From assembly GCF_023243045.1 (NCBI RefSeq), contig NZ_JALKFX010000007.1, positions 46,608 through 110,607 on the forward strand: 64,000 nt of DNA. The letters are read 5' to 3'. Below the pieces are notes generated by a model, which saw nothing but the letters and a program-made list of their open reading frames with translations, had not been told where the DNA came from and searched no databases. Origin of the DNA: Frankia sp. AgB32 (lineage in GTDB: Bacteria; Actinomycetota; Actinomycetes; Frankiales; Frankiaceae). Made by a program: the position numbers and the translations under genes. Positions 34,614-42,697 of this stretch are shown in pieces (the first letter of the stretch is position 1; the number at the start of each line of letters is the position of its first letter).

Positions 34614-35975
34614 ATGCCCCCGCGTCCGGCGCAGTCCCGCGTGTACTGCCGGCGCCTCGCCGGCCTGCTCGTCCTCGACCCCAACGGCGACCAGGTCGGC
34701 CGCGTCCACGACGTCATCGTGACCCTGCGGCTGGGGCACGAGCCGCCGCGGGTGCTCGGCCTCGCGGTGGAGGTGCAGCGCCGGTCGATCTTCGTGCCGA
34801 TCGGCCGGGTCACGGGGGTGGAGTCGGGCGCGGTCGTGCTGTCCTCCGCCCGGCTGAGCTGGCGGCGGTTCCAGCAGCGGCCGAACGAGACCCGGGTGCT
34901 CGGCGAGCTGCTCGACCGGCGGGTGACGTTCATCCCCAACAGCGACGAGGCCGTCGGCGAGGAGGTCACCGTCGTCGACGCGGCGATCGAGCCGATCCGC
35001 GGCGGCGACTGGGTGCTCGACCAGGTCGCCGTGCGCACCGGGCGGGGACGGCGCGGCGAGGTCCGGACGGTCTCCTGGGACGAGGTCACCGGGTTCTCGC
35101 TGCCCGAGGAGGGGCAGGGCGCGGCGAACCTGCTGGCCGCGTTCGAGAAACTGCGCCCGGCGGACCTGGCCACGCTGCTGCACGACCTGTCCGGCAAGCG
35201 CCGCGCCGAGGTCGCCGCCGCCCTCGACGACGAACGGCTCGCCGATGTCCTGGAGGAGCTGCCCGAGGACGAGCAGGTGGAGCTGCTCGGCGGGCTGGCG
35301 GAGGAACGGGCCGCCGACGTGCTGGAGGCGATGGGGCCCGACGACGCCGCCGACCTGCTCGGCGAGCTGCCCGCCGAGGACGCCGAGCGGCTGCTGCGGC
35401 TGATGGACCCGGGCGAGGCCGCCGGGGTGCGCCGGCTGCTGCTCTATGCCGACGACACCGCCGGCGGGATCATGACCAGCGAGCCGGTGGTGCTCGCGCC
35501 GAGCGCGACGGTGGCCGAGGCGCTGGCCCGCATCCGCGAACCGGAGCTGACGCCGGCGCTGGCCGCCCAGATCTACGTCGTCCGCCCGCCGTGCGAGACC
35601 CCGACCGGGCGCTACCTCGGCCTCGCGCACTTCCAGCGACTGCTGCGCGAACCGCCGTCGACGCTGGTCGGAGGCGTGATCGACGTCGACATCACGTCGC
35701 TGCGCCCGGAGACCCCGCTCGCCGAGGTGACCCGCCACCTGGCGTCCTACAACCTGGTGGCGGCGCCGGTGCTGGACGCCTCCGGGCGGCTCGTCGGCGT
35801 GGTGACCGTGGACGACGTCCTGGACCATCTGCTGCCGGCCGACTGGCGGGAGCAGCAGCTCGACGCCGACGCGGACGTCGGCACCGCGCCTGGTGGGCTC
35901 ACCCCACCGCCGGCCGGCGGGGTGGCACCCGGGGACCGCGGTGAGGTCGGCGCGAGCAGGCCGGCGACGCCGTGA
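34614..35975 (+). CDS. PRC-barrel/MgtE-N/CBS protein without a channel domain
   Basis: A 453-residue cytosolic protein. It begins with PRC-barrel-like modules (LLVLDPNGDQVGRVHDVIVTL), continues with MgtE N-domain superhelix repeats (LADVLEELPEDEQVELLGGL, ADVLEAMGPDDAADLL) and ends in two CBS domains (GGIMTSEPVVLAPSATV; VAAPVLDASGRLVGVVTVDDVLDHL). The MgtE membrane channel is absent, as in Rv1232c, so a Mg2+ or nucleotide sensor role is more likely than transport. It overlaps the DUF1003 gene by 4 bases (GTGA), indicating a joint unit. Confidence 0.88.
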   Translation: MPPRPAQSRVYCRRLAGLLVLDPNGDQVGRVHDVIVTLRLGHEPPRVLGLAVEVQRRSIFVPIGRVTGVESGAVVLSSARLSWRRFQQRPNETRVLGELLDRRVTFIPNSDEAVGEEVTVVDAAIEPIRGGDWVLDQVAVRTGRGRRGEVRTVSWDEVTGFSLPEEGQGAANLLAAFEKLRPADLATLLHDLSGKRRAEVAAALDDERLADVLEELPEDEQVELLGGLAEERAADVLEAMGPDDAADLLGELPAEDAERLLRLMDPGEAAGVRRLLLYADDTAGGIMTSEPVVLAPSATVAEALARIREPELTPALAAQIYVVRPPCETPTGRYLGLAHFQRLLREPPSTLVGGVIDVDITSLRPETPLAEVTRHLASYNLVAAPVLDASGRLVGVVTVDDVLDHLLPADWREQQLDADADVGTAPGGLTPPPAGGVAPGDRGEVGASRPATP

Positions 35976-36562
35976 TCCGGCGGCGGCGTGAGCCGCGCCT
36001 GGACCAGCCGCGGCTGTCGCGCCGCACCCTGGTGCGCCCGCCCTACGAGTCGGACGCCTTCGGCCGGCTCGCCGAACGGGTCGCCCGGTTCATCGGGACG
36101 GCGCGCTTCCTGGTCGTCCAGAGCATCGTCATCGTGCTGTGGATCATCTACAACCTGGTCGCGCCGGCCGCGGTCCGGTTCGACTCGTTCCCGTTCATCT
36201 TCCTGACCCTGGCGCTGTCGTTGCAGGCCGCGTACGCGGCGCCGCTGATCCTGCTGGCGCAGAACCGCCAGGACGACCGGGATCGGGCGAACCTCGCCCA
36301 GGACCGGGAGCAGACCGTGCGGACCCGCGAGGACACCGAGTACCTCGCCCGTGAGGTCGCGGCGATGCGGATCACGATCGGCGAGCTGGCGACCCGTGAC
36401 TTCCTGCGTTCGGAGCTGCGTGGACTACTCGCGGAGCTGGAGACCCCGCAGTCGCAGCGCGGCGACCAGTCCGACCGGGACCGGCGCGAACGGCGCCGGC
36501 GCCGGGACGGCGAACGCTCGTCCCGGCGTGACCGCGACGCGACCGGCGGCCCGGCGCGCTAG
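35972..36562 (+). CDS. DUF1003 membrane protein
   Basis: A 196-residue protein with two transmembrane helices (FLVVQSIVIVLWIIYNLV and FPFIFLTLALSLQAAYAAPL), followed by the DUF1003 cytoplasmic helix with ILLAQNRQDDRDR, then a long charged Arg/Glu-rich tail. It is translationally coupled to the MgtE-N/CBS protein, as in other actinobacteria; a joint role in Mg2+ or envelope homeostasis is inferred. Its TAG stop codon overlaps the first two bases of the inverted-repeat element at 36561, so the present C-terminus may have been altered by that insertion. Confidence 0.87.
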   Translation: MIRRRREPRLDQPRLSRRTLVRPPYESDAFGRLAERVARFIGTARFLVVQSIVIVLWIIYNLVAPAAVRFDSFPFIFLTLALSLQAAYAAPLILLAQNRQDDRDRANLAQDREQTVRTREDTEYLAREVAAMRITIGELATRDFLRSELRGLLAELETPQSQRGDQSDRDRRERRRRRDGERSSRRDRDATGGPAR

Positions 36563-36844
36563 GTCGTGTCCGGCCGATCATGCCAGGGGCATCCGGACCC
36601 CGACCCCTTCACAGCGACCGGCCGGCGGCGCGGCGGGCCCTGCCGCGCGGGCACACCGGGCACCGAGCCCCAGCAGCCAACTGGAAACGCGCCCGGCCCC
36701 GCTAAGGGGCAATCCGGTCACCGGCCCCTGCGAAGCGACCAGTCGCCGGCGCCGCCGGCCCCTCCACGGAACCCGACCAGCCAACCAGGCCACAGCGCAC
36801 ACAGCGACAACTCGCCCACCAGCAAGATCGCCCGGACACGACCT
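36561..36844 (+). mobile_element. MITE-like inverted-repeat element, copy C (perfect ends)
   Basis: A 284-bp non-coding element bounded by AGGTCGTGTCCGG (36561-36573) and its exact complement CCGGACACGACCT (36832-36844). With the next bases the terminal inverted repeat extends to about 21 positions with two mismatches. It shares its core with copies A and B but carries about 120 extra internal bases. No transposase is encoded. It fills the gap between the DUF1003 stop and the chorismate mutase stop. I see no clear target-site duplication. Confidence 0.85.
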
Positions 36845-36859
36845 GGGCCTGCTCAGGAA

Positions 36860-37207
36860 CTAGGCCTGCCCAGGGACGCCGCGGCACAGGGTGAGCACCG
36901 CCATCGCGATCTCGACGCCGCGCGGGCCGAGCTGGTCGGCCCAGGCCGCGATGATTTCGTTCTCGCGGGCGTGCTCGATGCGCGGGCCGCCCTCGACCGA
37001 CCGCAGGGCCTGGATCTGGCCGGACAGGTCGCGACGGCTTGCCAGCAGCGCGCGTACCTGGGCGTCGATGTCGTCGATGAGCTGGCGTCCTTCGGCGATC
37101 GTGCTGATCGTCGGCGCGCCGTCCGGGACCGGCAGGTGGGCGAGGACGCCGTCCGCGGCGGCCGGTGCGGGGATCGCGGTGTCGGGACGGTCGACGAGGT
37201 TCTCCAC
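36860..37207 (-). CDS. Chorismate mutase (AroQ type)
   Basis: A 115-residue cytosolic protein. After a Pro/Ala-rich start, residues about 35-112 form the all-helical AroQ domain: EGRQLIDDIDAQVRALLASR, RRDLSGQIQALR and an arginine in RIEHARENEI. It converts chorismate to prephenate for phenylalanine and tyrosine synthesis. It matches the short actinobacterial chorismate mutases that act together with DAHP synthase. It faces element copy C across 15 bases. Confidence 0.88.
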   Translation of the reverse strand: MENLVDRPDTAIPAPAAADGVLAHLPVPDGAPTISTIAEGRQLIDDIDAQVRALLASRRDLSGQIQALRSVEGGPRIEHARENEIIAAWADQLGPRGVEIAMAVLTLCRGVPGQA

Positions 37208-37499
37208 GAATGGACCTTTCGGTCGGAGGTCCGGCGCGCCCAGGCCACAACGACCCGGGTCGGACCGGGCCTGGGTCTGATGCTTGATCCGCGAGAGGTC
37301 AGCGGTTCAGCGGGGACCGAGCCCGGTCCCCATAAAACGGAGGCAGCAGCACGCCGTAGCGCGTGGTGCGGCTGCTCTCCATGGCGACAAGCATGCCAGC
37401 CGGGCGCGAATCCGTCCAGGAATGCGGGGGCGGCACGGCCACCTGCCGGTGTCTCCCGATCGGTTCCGGCGCCGTGAACCCGTCCCACACGGTGGGGTC
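37208..37499. other. Gene-free leader of chorismate mutase
   Basis: No convincing gene. A minus-strand frame at 37299-37490 includes MESSRTTRYGVLLPPF, which looks like the first residues of a luciferase-type flavin oxidoreductase but stops after about 20 more residues. It may be another remnant of the decayed locus to its right. Confidence 0.4.
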
Positions 37500-37945
37500 A
37501 GGGGATGGTCGGGATGCCTTCGAACTCGTCGGCGGCCAGCCGGGCGCCTGGGCCGGGGACGTGCCGGATCTGGGTCACGTCCACCTCCTGCCGCACGTCT
37601 CGCAGCGGCGGCGCTCGTCGACGGGTCCGCCGCAGTCGCGGTGGATGATCCGGAACGGCGCCTGGCCGCCCATGACGTGCTGGTCACCCCACGTCATCAG
37701 GGCGTTCAGGACCGGCCAGACGTCCCGGCCCCGCCGGGTGAGCAGGTACTCGTGCCGCTCGGGCTGCTCCTGGTAGCGGTGACGCTCGAAGACACCCTCG
37801 GCGGTGAGCCGGGCCAGTCGGTCGCTGAGGACGGTGCGGGCGAGTCCGAGGCGGGGACTGGAAGGCGGCGAAGCGGGTGACCCCCAGGCAGGCCCCGCGG
37901 ACGATCAGCAGCGTCCAGCGGTCACCCAGGATCTCCAGGCTCGCG
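37500..37945 (-). pseudogene. HxlR-family regulator, frameshifted
   Basis: Minus-strand translation gives DPLAASLEILGDRWTLLIVR, then GACLGVTRFAAFQS, after which the frame shifts by one base and continues RLGLARTVLSDRLARLTAEG, RHEYLLTRRGRDVWPVLNAL and HRDCGGPVDERRRCETCGR. This is a near-complete HxlR winged-helix protein with one internal frameshift near 37850-37860 and possibly a second at the C-terminus. The true N-terminus is lost at the junction with the transporter fragment. A sequencing error could mimic the shift, but the flanking decay argues for a pseudogene. Confidence 0.75.
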
Positions 37946-38220
37946 GCCAGGGGGTCGGCCTGGTGATCCCGACGCTCGCGGCGGCGATCTCCGCGTCGCT
38001 GCCGGCCGCGCGACGGGCCACCGGCAGCGCCGTGTTCGCGATGTCCCGCCAGCTCGGCACGGTCCTGGGGGTGTGGCGCTGATGGCCGGTTCCGCCAACG
38101 ACTCCAGCGCCGCCGGCTATGCGCGGGTGTGGGTGTTCATCGTGGTCGCCGAGGCGGGCGCCGCCGCGGTGTGCCTCGCCCTCGCGGGACGCCCCGGGCC
38201 GGCGACCGGCGCCGGTGCGG
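37935..38220 (+). pseudogene. MFS drug-transporter (DHA2 type), C-terminal fragment
   Basis: Plus-strand segments GVGLVIPTLAAAISASLPAA and RRATGSAVFAMSRQLGTVLG match the late helices of EmrB/QacA-type transporters. After a one-base shift near 38073-38080 the frame continues MAGSANDSSAAGYARVWVF and IVVAEAGAAAVCLALAG. The first 11 or so helices are absent. HxlR-type regulators often control such exporters, so this may be the remains of a regulator/exporter pair. Confidence 0.7.
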
Positions 38221-38350
38221 GGCGTGGTCGGCCACCCCGGCCAGCCGGCCGAGGTGGTGGAGGCGGCACCGGCGATCGGTACCGCGGTGCCGGAGCCGGT
38301 GGGATGAGGTAACCGGATTCGTCGGGCCGGGCCGATGCGATGATCGGGCG

Positions 38351-39202
38351 ATGGCACAGATGGAGCTCGCCGGCATGCCCCGCAGGCTGTTCGCCTGTAC
38401 GCCGTCGCGGCTGGCGGCCTTCGAGGACTGCCCCCGCCGGTACCGGATGATCTATCTTGACCGCCCGCGGCCGCCGAAGGGCCCGGCCTGGGCGCACGCG
38501 TCCTTCGGCGTGAGCGTGCACAACGCGCTGCGCAGGTGGTGGGAGGAGCCGTTCGAGCTGCGCACCCCCGCGCGGGCCGCGCAGCTCGCGCGGCTGCTCT
38601 GGGTCGATGAGGGCTTCCGGGACGCCGCGCACTCGGCGAGCTGGCGGGAGCGGGCGGCCGAGATGGTCGCCGGCTACGTCACCGGGCTGGATCCGGCGGC
38701 CGAACCGCGCGGCGTCGAGCGCTCGGTGGCCGCCCGCACCGAGGCGCTGGCCTTCTCCGGCCGGGTCGACCGCCTCGACGAGCGCGACGGGGAGCTCGTC
38801 GTCGTCGACTACAAGACCGGCCGGCGGCCCCTCACCGACGCCGACGCCCGCTCCTCCCCGGCGCTGGCGCTCTACGCCCTCGCCGCCGGCCGGATGCTGC
38901 GCCGGGCCTGCCGCCGGGTCGAGCTGCACCACCTCCCCACCGGCCGGGTCGCCGTCGCCGAGCACACCGAGGACTCGATCGCCCGCCATGTCCGGCGGGC
39001 CGAGTCGGTCGCCGCCGACGCGGTCGGCGCCACCGAGGCGCTGCGCGCGGGTGCCGACCCCGACCAAGCCTTCCCCCCGCGCCCCGGCAACCTGTGTTCG
39101 TGGTGTGACTTCCGGGCGCTGTGCTCCGAGGGCCAGGCGGTCGGGCCGCAGCGGCAGCCCTGGGACGCCCTCGGCGACGAACCGGCGGCCGCCGACGCCT
39201 GA
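38351..39202 (+). CDS. RecB-family PD-(D/E)XK nuclease
   Basis: A 283-residue stand-alone nuclease-domain protein resembling Rv2119. Catalytic residues appear as D140 in SGRVDRLDE and D153/K155 in VVVDYKTGRR. One cysteine near the N-terminus (FEDCPRRYRM) and three at the end (CSWCDFRALC) match the Fe-S-binding pattern of AddB/Cas4-type nucleases. No cas genes or repeats are nearby, so a DNA-repair role is favoured. It starts ATG 38351; the longer open frame upstream is over pseudogene DNA. Confidence 0.88.
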   Translation: MAQMELAGMPRRLFACTPSRLAAFEDCPRRYRMIYLDRPRPPKGPAWAHASFGVSVHNALRRWWEEPFELRTPARAAQLARLLWVDEGFRDAAHSASWRERAAEMVAGYVTGLDPAAEPRGVERSVAARTEALAFSGRVDRLDERDGELVVVDYKTGRRPLTDADARSSPALALYALAAGRMLRRACRRVELHHLPTGRVAVAEHTEDSIARHVRRAESVAADAVGATEALRAGADPDQAFPPRPGNLCSWCDFRALCSEGQAVGPQRQPWDALGDEPAAADA

Positions 39203-39247
39203 CCTGACGCGCCGCCGCGGGGAGCGCCGGGATGCCACCATGGGGCC

Positions 39248-40444
39248 GTGCCCGAACAGACCGCCCCGACCACGACGCCGCGGGTCTCCGCGAAGGCGAT
39301 GACCTTCACCGAGTCCGTCATTCGGGAGATGACCCGGCTCGCCCTCGCGCACGACGCGGTGAACCTGGCCCAGGGCTTCCCCGACTTCTCCTGCCCGCCG
39401 CAGCTCAAGGAGGCGGCCAAGGCCGCCATCGACGCGGACGTCAACCAGTACGCGATCACCTGGGGCGCGGCGGAGTTCCGCGCCGCGATCGCGGCGAAGG
39501 TCGCCCGGACGTACCCGGGCTGGACGGTCGACCCGGACACCGAGCTCTGCGTCACCTGCGGTTCGACCGAGGCGATGATCGCCACGATGCTGGCGCTGGT
39601 CGACCCGGGCGACGAGGTCGTGGTGTTCGAGCCGTTCTACGAGAACTACGGCCCGGACACGATTCTGTCCGGCGCCCGGCCGCGGCTGGTCCGCCTGCAC
39701 GCCCCGGACTGGTCGATCGACCCCGCCGAACTGCGCGCGGCCTTCAGCGATCGCACCCGCGCCATCATCCTGAACACCCCGCACAACCCGACCGGCAAGG
39801 TGCTGCGCCGCGACGAGCTCGAACTGGTCGCCGAACTCTGCCAACGGTATGACGTGCTGGTCATCACCGACGAGATCTACGAGCACATCCACTATCTCGG
39901 GCCCGGCGGCCACCTCCCGCCCGCCACCATCCCCGGGCTGGAGGACCGCACCGTCACCATCAACGCGCTGTCGAAGACCTACGCGGTGACCGGCTGGCGG
40001 GTGGGCTGGACGATCGCGCCGCCGGCCTACACCTCGGCGATCCGCAAGGTCCACGACTTCCTGACCGTCGGGGCGGCGGCGCCGCTGCAGGCCGGTGGCG
40101 TGGCGGCGATGGGGCTGCCGGCCGCCTACTACGACGAGCTCGCCGCGGCCTACCGGGCCCGCCGTGACCTGCTCTGCGCCTCGCTGGCGGCGACGGGCTT
40201 CACCTTCCGCGAGCCGGACGGCGCCTACTACGTGATGTGTGACACCACGGCGGTCGACCCGGCCGGCGACGACGTGGCCCTGGCGCGGCGCCTGATCACC
40301 GACATCGGCGTCGCCGCGGTGCCCGGTTCGTCGTTCTTCGCCGACCCGGCCGACGGGCGGCACATCATCCGCTTCGGCTTCCCGAAGAAGCTCACCACCC
40401 TGCAGGCCGCCGCCGAGCGCCTCACCCGGATGACCGCTGGCTGA
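39248..40444 (+). CDS. PLP-dependent class I/II aminotransferase
   Basis: A 398-residue fold-type I aminotransferase. It shows the CGSTEAMIATM cofactor loop, NTPHNPTGKV, VITDEIYEHIHY and the PLP-binding K243 in ALSKTYAVTGWRVGW, with an R near the C-terminus (HIIRFGF) for the substrate carboxylate. It resembles kynurenine/methionine-type and DapC-like enzymes; the substrate cannot be settled from sequence. It follows the nuclease gene by 45 bases and could share its transcript. Confidence 0.9.
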   Translation: MPEQTAPTTTPRVSAKAMTFTESVIREMTRLALAHDAVNLAQGFPDFSCPPQLKEAAKAAIDADVNQYAITWGAAEFRAAIAAKVARTYPGWTVDPDTELCVTCGSTEAMIATMLALVDPGDEVVVFEPFYENYGPDTILSGARPRLVRLHAPDWSIDPAELRAAFSDRTRAIILNTPHNPTGKVLRRDELELVAELCQRYDVLVITDEIYEHIHYLGPGGHLPPATIPGLEDRTVTINALSKTYAVTGWRVGWTIAPPAYTSAIRKVHDFLTVGAAAPLQAGGVAAMGLPAAYYDELAAAYRARRDLLCASLAATGFTFREPDGAYYVMCDTTAVDPAGDDVALARRLITDIGVAAVPGSSFFADPADGRHIIRFGFPKKLTTLQAAAERLTRMTAG

Positions 40445-40476
40445 CCCCCCGGGACGGCCCCGCGGGACGGACGTGA

Positions 40477-41178
40477 TCAGCTCTCCGGGCCGGTCGGCGC
40501 CTCCGCCCGCACGCCAGCGGGTCCCGTCGCCGGCGGGCGGGGCACGGGATAACCGGTGGCGGCGGCCCGGGCGTGCCCTGCCCGCCGCTCCCGGTCCCGC
40601 TCGGCGCGGGCCGCGCGGCCCGCGCCGCCGCGGCGCGGACGGCCGGTCGCGGTGGCGGCGTCCATCGCCGCGGGCTCGGGCAGGGCGTACCGCCCGCGCA
40701 GGTACTCGCCGATCCACCGGCCCTGCGCGGTGGCCAGCTCCGGCGGGTCGGTCACGTGGAAGGCCCAGACGACCCGCCGGTCGAACACGCCACCGAACCG
40801 GGGCGATCCCGTCCTGACCGGCAGCAGCCGCTCGGTGTGGCCCGTCAGCACCACCGCGTCGAAAATCCCGAGCAGATCATCCGCCGCGGTGTCGGCGGGC
40901 GTCGGGTCCGGGCCCGGGTCGGTGGGCGGGTCCGTCCGCACGCCGTGGATCGCGAACGGCGGGGTCGCCGGGTCGGCCGTCGCCAGGCGCAGCGTGTCGG
41001 TGGCCACCCCGACGAGCCGGTCCTCGCAGCCATATGCGGCCAGGGCGGCGCGGGCGTCCGAGGGGATCGGCCCGCAGGCGAAGGTGGTGACCTCCAGTCC
41101 GCCGTCGACCAGGGAGATCGTCGCGGCGGCGGAGGCGACGTCGAGGCCAAGGACGGCGAGCCGGGGAAGTCCAGTCAC
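40477..41178 (-). CDS. Hypothetical protein
   Basis: A 233-residue protein. The first 30 residues (LAVLGLDVASAAATISLVDG) resemble the first strands of an actin-like or RNase H-like fold, but the usual catalytic signatures are absent. The middle contains IFDAVVLTGHTERLLPVRTG and RRVVWAFHVTDPPELATAQG. The last 60 residues are basic and Ala/Arg-rich, probably disordered. It is divergent from the heme-oxygenase gene with 52 bases between. No function assigned. Confidence 0.65.
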   Translation of the reverse strand: MTGLPRLAVLGLDVASAAATISLVDGGLEVTTFACGPIPSDARAALAAYGCEDRLVGVATDTLRLATADPATPPFAIHGVRTDPPTDPGPDPTPADTAADDLLGIFDAVVLTGHTERLLPVRTGSPRFGGVFDRRVVWAFHVTDPPELATAQGRWIGEYLRGRYALPEPAAMDAATATGRPRRGGAGRAARAERDRERRAGHARAAATGYPVPRPPATGPAGVRAEAPTGPES

Positions 41179-41230
41179 GTCCGCGCACTCTAGTGGCGTG
41201 TCGCACCGGTCGGCGCACTACGGTGAGGAG

Positions 41231-41611
41231 ATGAGCGTCGTCAAGATCAACGCACTGACCGTTCCCGCGGAGATGCGGGCCACTCTGGAGCAGCGGTTCG
41301 CGGGCCGAGCCGGGATGGTCGAGCAGGCCGACGGGTTCGAGTGGTTCGAGCTGCTGCGCCCGATCGAGGGCACGGACTCCTACCTCGTCTACACCCGGTG
41401 GCGCAGCGAGGAGGACTTCCAGAAGTGGCAGGCCTCCCAGGCGTTCGGGGAGGGCCATCGCGGGGCGGCATCCGGACCCGCGCCGCAGGGCGGCCAGCAC
41501 GGCGGCCCGTCGGGCGGCCCGGGCGGGCACGGCGGTCCGGCCCCGGCGGCGACCGGGGCCACGCTGTGGTCGTTCGAGGTGGTGCAGTCCGCGTCGCCCG
41601 GCACGAACTGA
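41231..41611 (+). CDS. MhuD/IsdG-like heme-degrading monooxygenase
   Basis: A 126-residue antibiotic-biosynthesis-monooxygenase-fold protein close to mycobacterial MhuD: MSVVKINALTVP, FELLRPIEGTDSYLVYTRW and ATLWSFEVV. The expected haem-site residues are present: N7, W66 and H76. It would release iron from haem in the cytosol. Between the histidine and the last strand it carries about 25 extra residues rich in Gly, Pro and His (GGQHGGPSGGPGGHGG), longer than in MhuD. GAGGAG directly before the ATG sets the start. Confidence 0.87.
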   Translation: MSVVKINALTVPAEMRATLEQRFAGRAGMVEQADGFEWFELLRPIEGTDSYLVYTRWRSEEDFQKWQASQAFGEGHRGAASGPAPQGGQHGGPSGGPGGHGGPAPAATGATLWSFEVVQSASPGTN

Positions 41612-41620
41612 CCTGGTCGC

Positions 41621-42697
41621 TCAGCCCGCATCGTGATCGCTGGCGTCGTGATGGCTGGAGTCGGTGACCTCGCCGACGAACTGGACGACCACGTCCTCCA
41701 TCGCCACGACCCCGACGGTCCGCCCCGCGGCGTCGGTCACCCGGCCGAGATGGCTGCCGGTCCGCTGCATCCGGCGTAGCGCCTGGTCCAGGGGAGTGTC
41801 GGCGGCCAGCTCCGCCATCCGGTGCAGCCGCCGCGGGGCGAGCGGGGCGTCGACCTCCTCGGGCGTGATGCCCAGGACGTCCTTGGCGTGCAGGAAGCCG
41901 GCAAGGCCCGCTCCCTCCTCGGTGTCGGCGGGTGCGAGCACCGGGAACCGGGAGAATCCGGTGCGCACGACGACCGCCTCCAGCTCGCGGGCGGAGGTGG
42001 TCCAGGGGACCGTCACCGTCCGCGCGAGCGGGATCATCACGGTGCCGACCGCGTGCTCGGAGAGTTCCAGCGCGCTGGTGAGGCGCTCGTGTTCCGCCTG
42101 TTCGAGCAGGCCCTCCTGGGTCGACTCGGCGATGAGCACCGCGAGTTCCCGCGGGGTGTAGGCGGAGGCGAGCTCGTCGCGCGGAACGACCCGAAGCAGC
42201 CGTAGCACCCGGTTGGCGAACCCGTTCAGCAGCAGCACGAACGGTGAGGTGGCCCGGGCGAACACGATCAGCGGCGGGCCGAGCCAGCGCAGCGCCTGCT
42301 CGGGCCCGGCGATCGAGAGGTTCTTCGGCACGATCTCGCCCAGCACCATGTGCACCGCGGAGACGATGGTGAGGGCGACCGCGAACGCGATGGCATGCCG
42401 CCCGGCGTCGGGCACCCCGACCGCGTGGAGCAGGCCCGCCAGCAGGTCCGCCACGCTCGGTTCGGCCACCGCGCCGAGCGCCAGCGAGCACAGGGTCACG
42501 CCGAGCTGGGTGGCGGCCAGCAACGGCGAGAGGTGCTCCAACGTGCCGATCACCGCCCGCGCCCGCCGGTCACCGGCCTCGACCATCGGCTCCAGCCGTT
42601 CCCGGCGGGCGGAGACGAACGCGAACTCGGCGCCGACGAAGAACGCGTTGCCGGCGACGAGCGCGAACCCGACGACGATGGCGAGCAGCGTCATCAT
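41621..42697 (-). CDS. CNNM/HlyC-family membrane protein (short)
   Basis: A 358-residue protein. The DUF21/CNNM transmembrane domain spans about 1-190 (LLAIVVGFALVAGNAFFVGAE; VLGEIVPKNLSIAG). A CBS pair follows at about 205-335 (MIPLARTVTVPW; VVAMEDVVVQFVGEV), with no C-terminal CorC_HlyC domain. CNNM proteins move Mg2+/Na+ or regulate Mg2+. GAGG precedes ATG 42697. It overlaps the stop codon of the longer paralogue by 4 bases, so the two are made together and may pair in the membrane. Confidence 0.88.
   Translation of the reverse strand: MMTLLAIVVGFALVAGNAFFVGAEFAFVSARRERLEPMVEAGDRRARAVIGTLEHLSPLLAATQLGVTLCSLALGAVAEPSVADLLAGLLHAVGVPDAGRHAIAFAVALTIVSAVHMVLGEIVPKNLSIAGPEQALRWLGPPLIVFARATSPFVLLLNGFANRVLRLLRVVPRDELASAYTPRELAVLIAESTQEGLLEQAEHERLTSALELSEHAVGTVMIPLARTVTVPWTTSARELEAVVVRTGFSRFPVLAPADTEEGAGLAGFLHAKDVLGITPEEVDAPLAPRRLHRMAELAADTPLDQALRRMQRTGSHLGRVTDAAGRTVGVVAMEDVVVQFVGEVTDSSHHDASDHDAG

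Noticed and set aside
36561..36844. Copy C element as a rho-independent terminator only
   Set aside because: The inverted repeats are 258 bp apart and the same ends plus core recur at two other sites, which fits a mobile repeat better than a terminator.
37804..38312. Two plus-strand frames (92 and 79 residues) as independent small genes
   Set aside because: They are consecutive pieces of one MFS transporter C-terminus split by a one-base shift.
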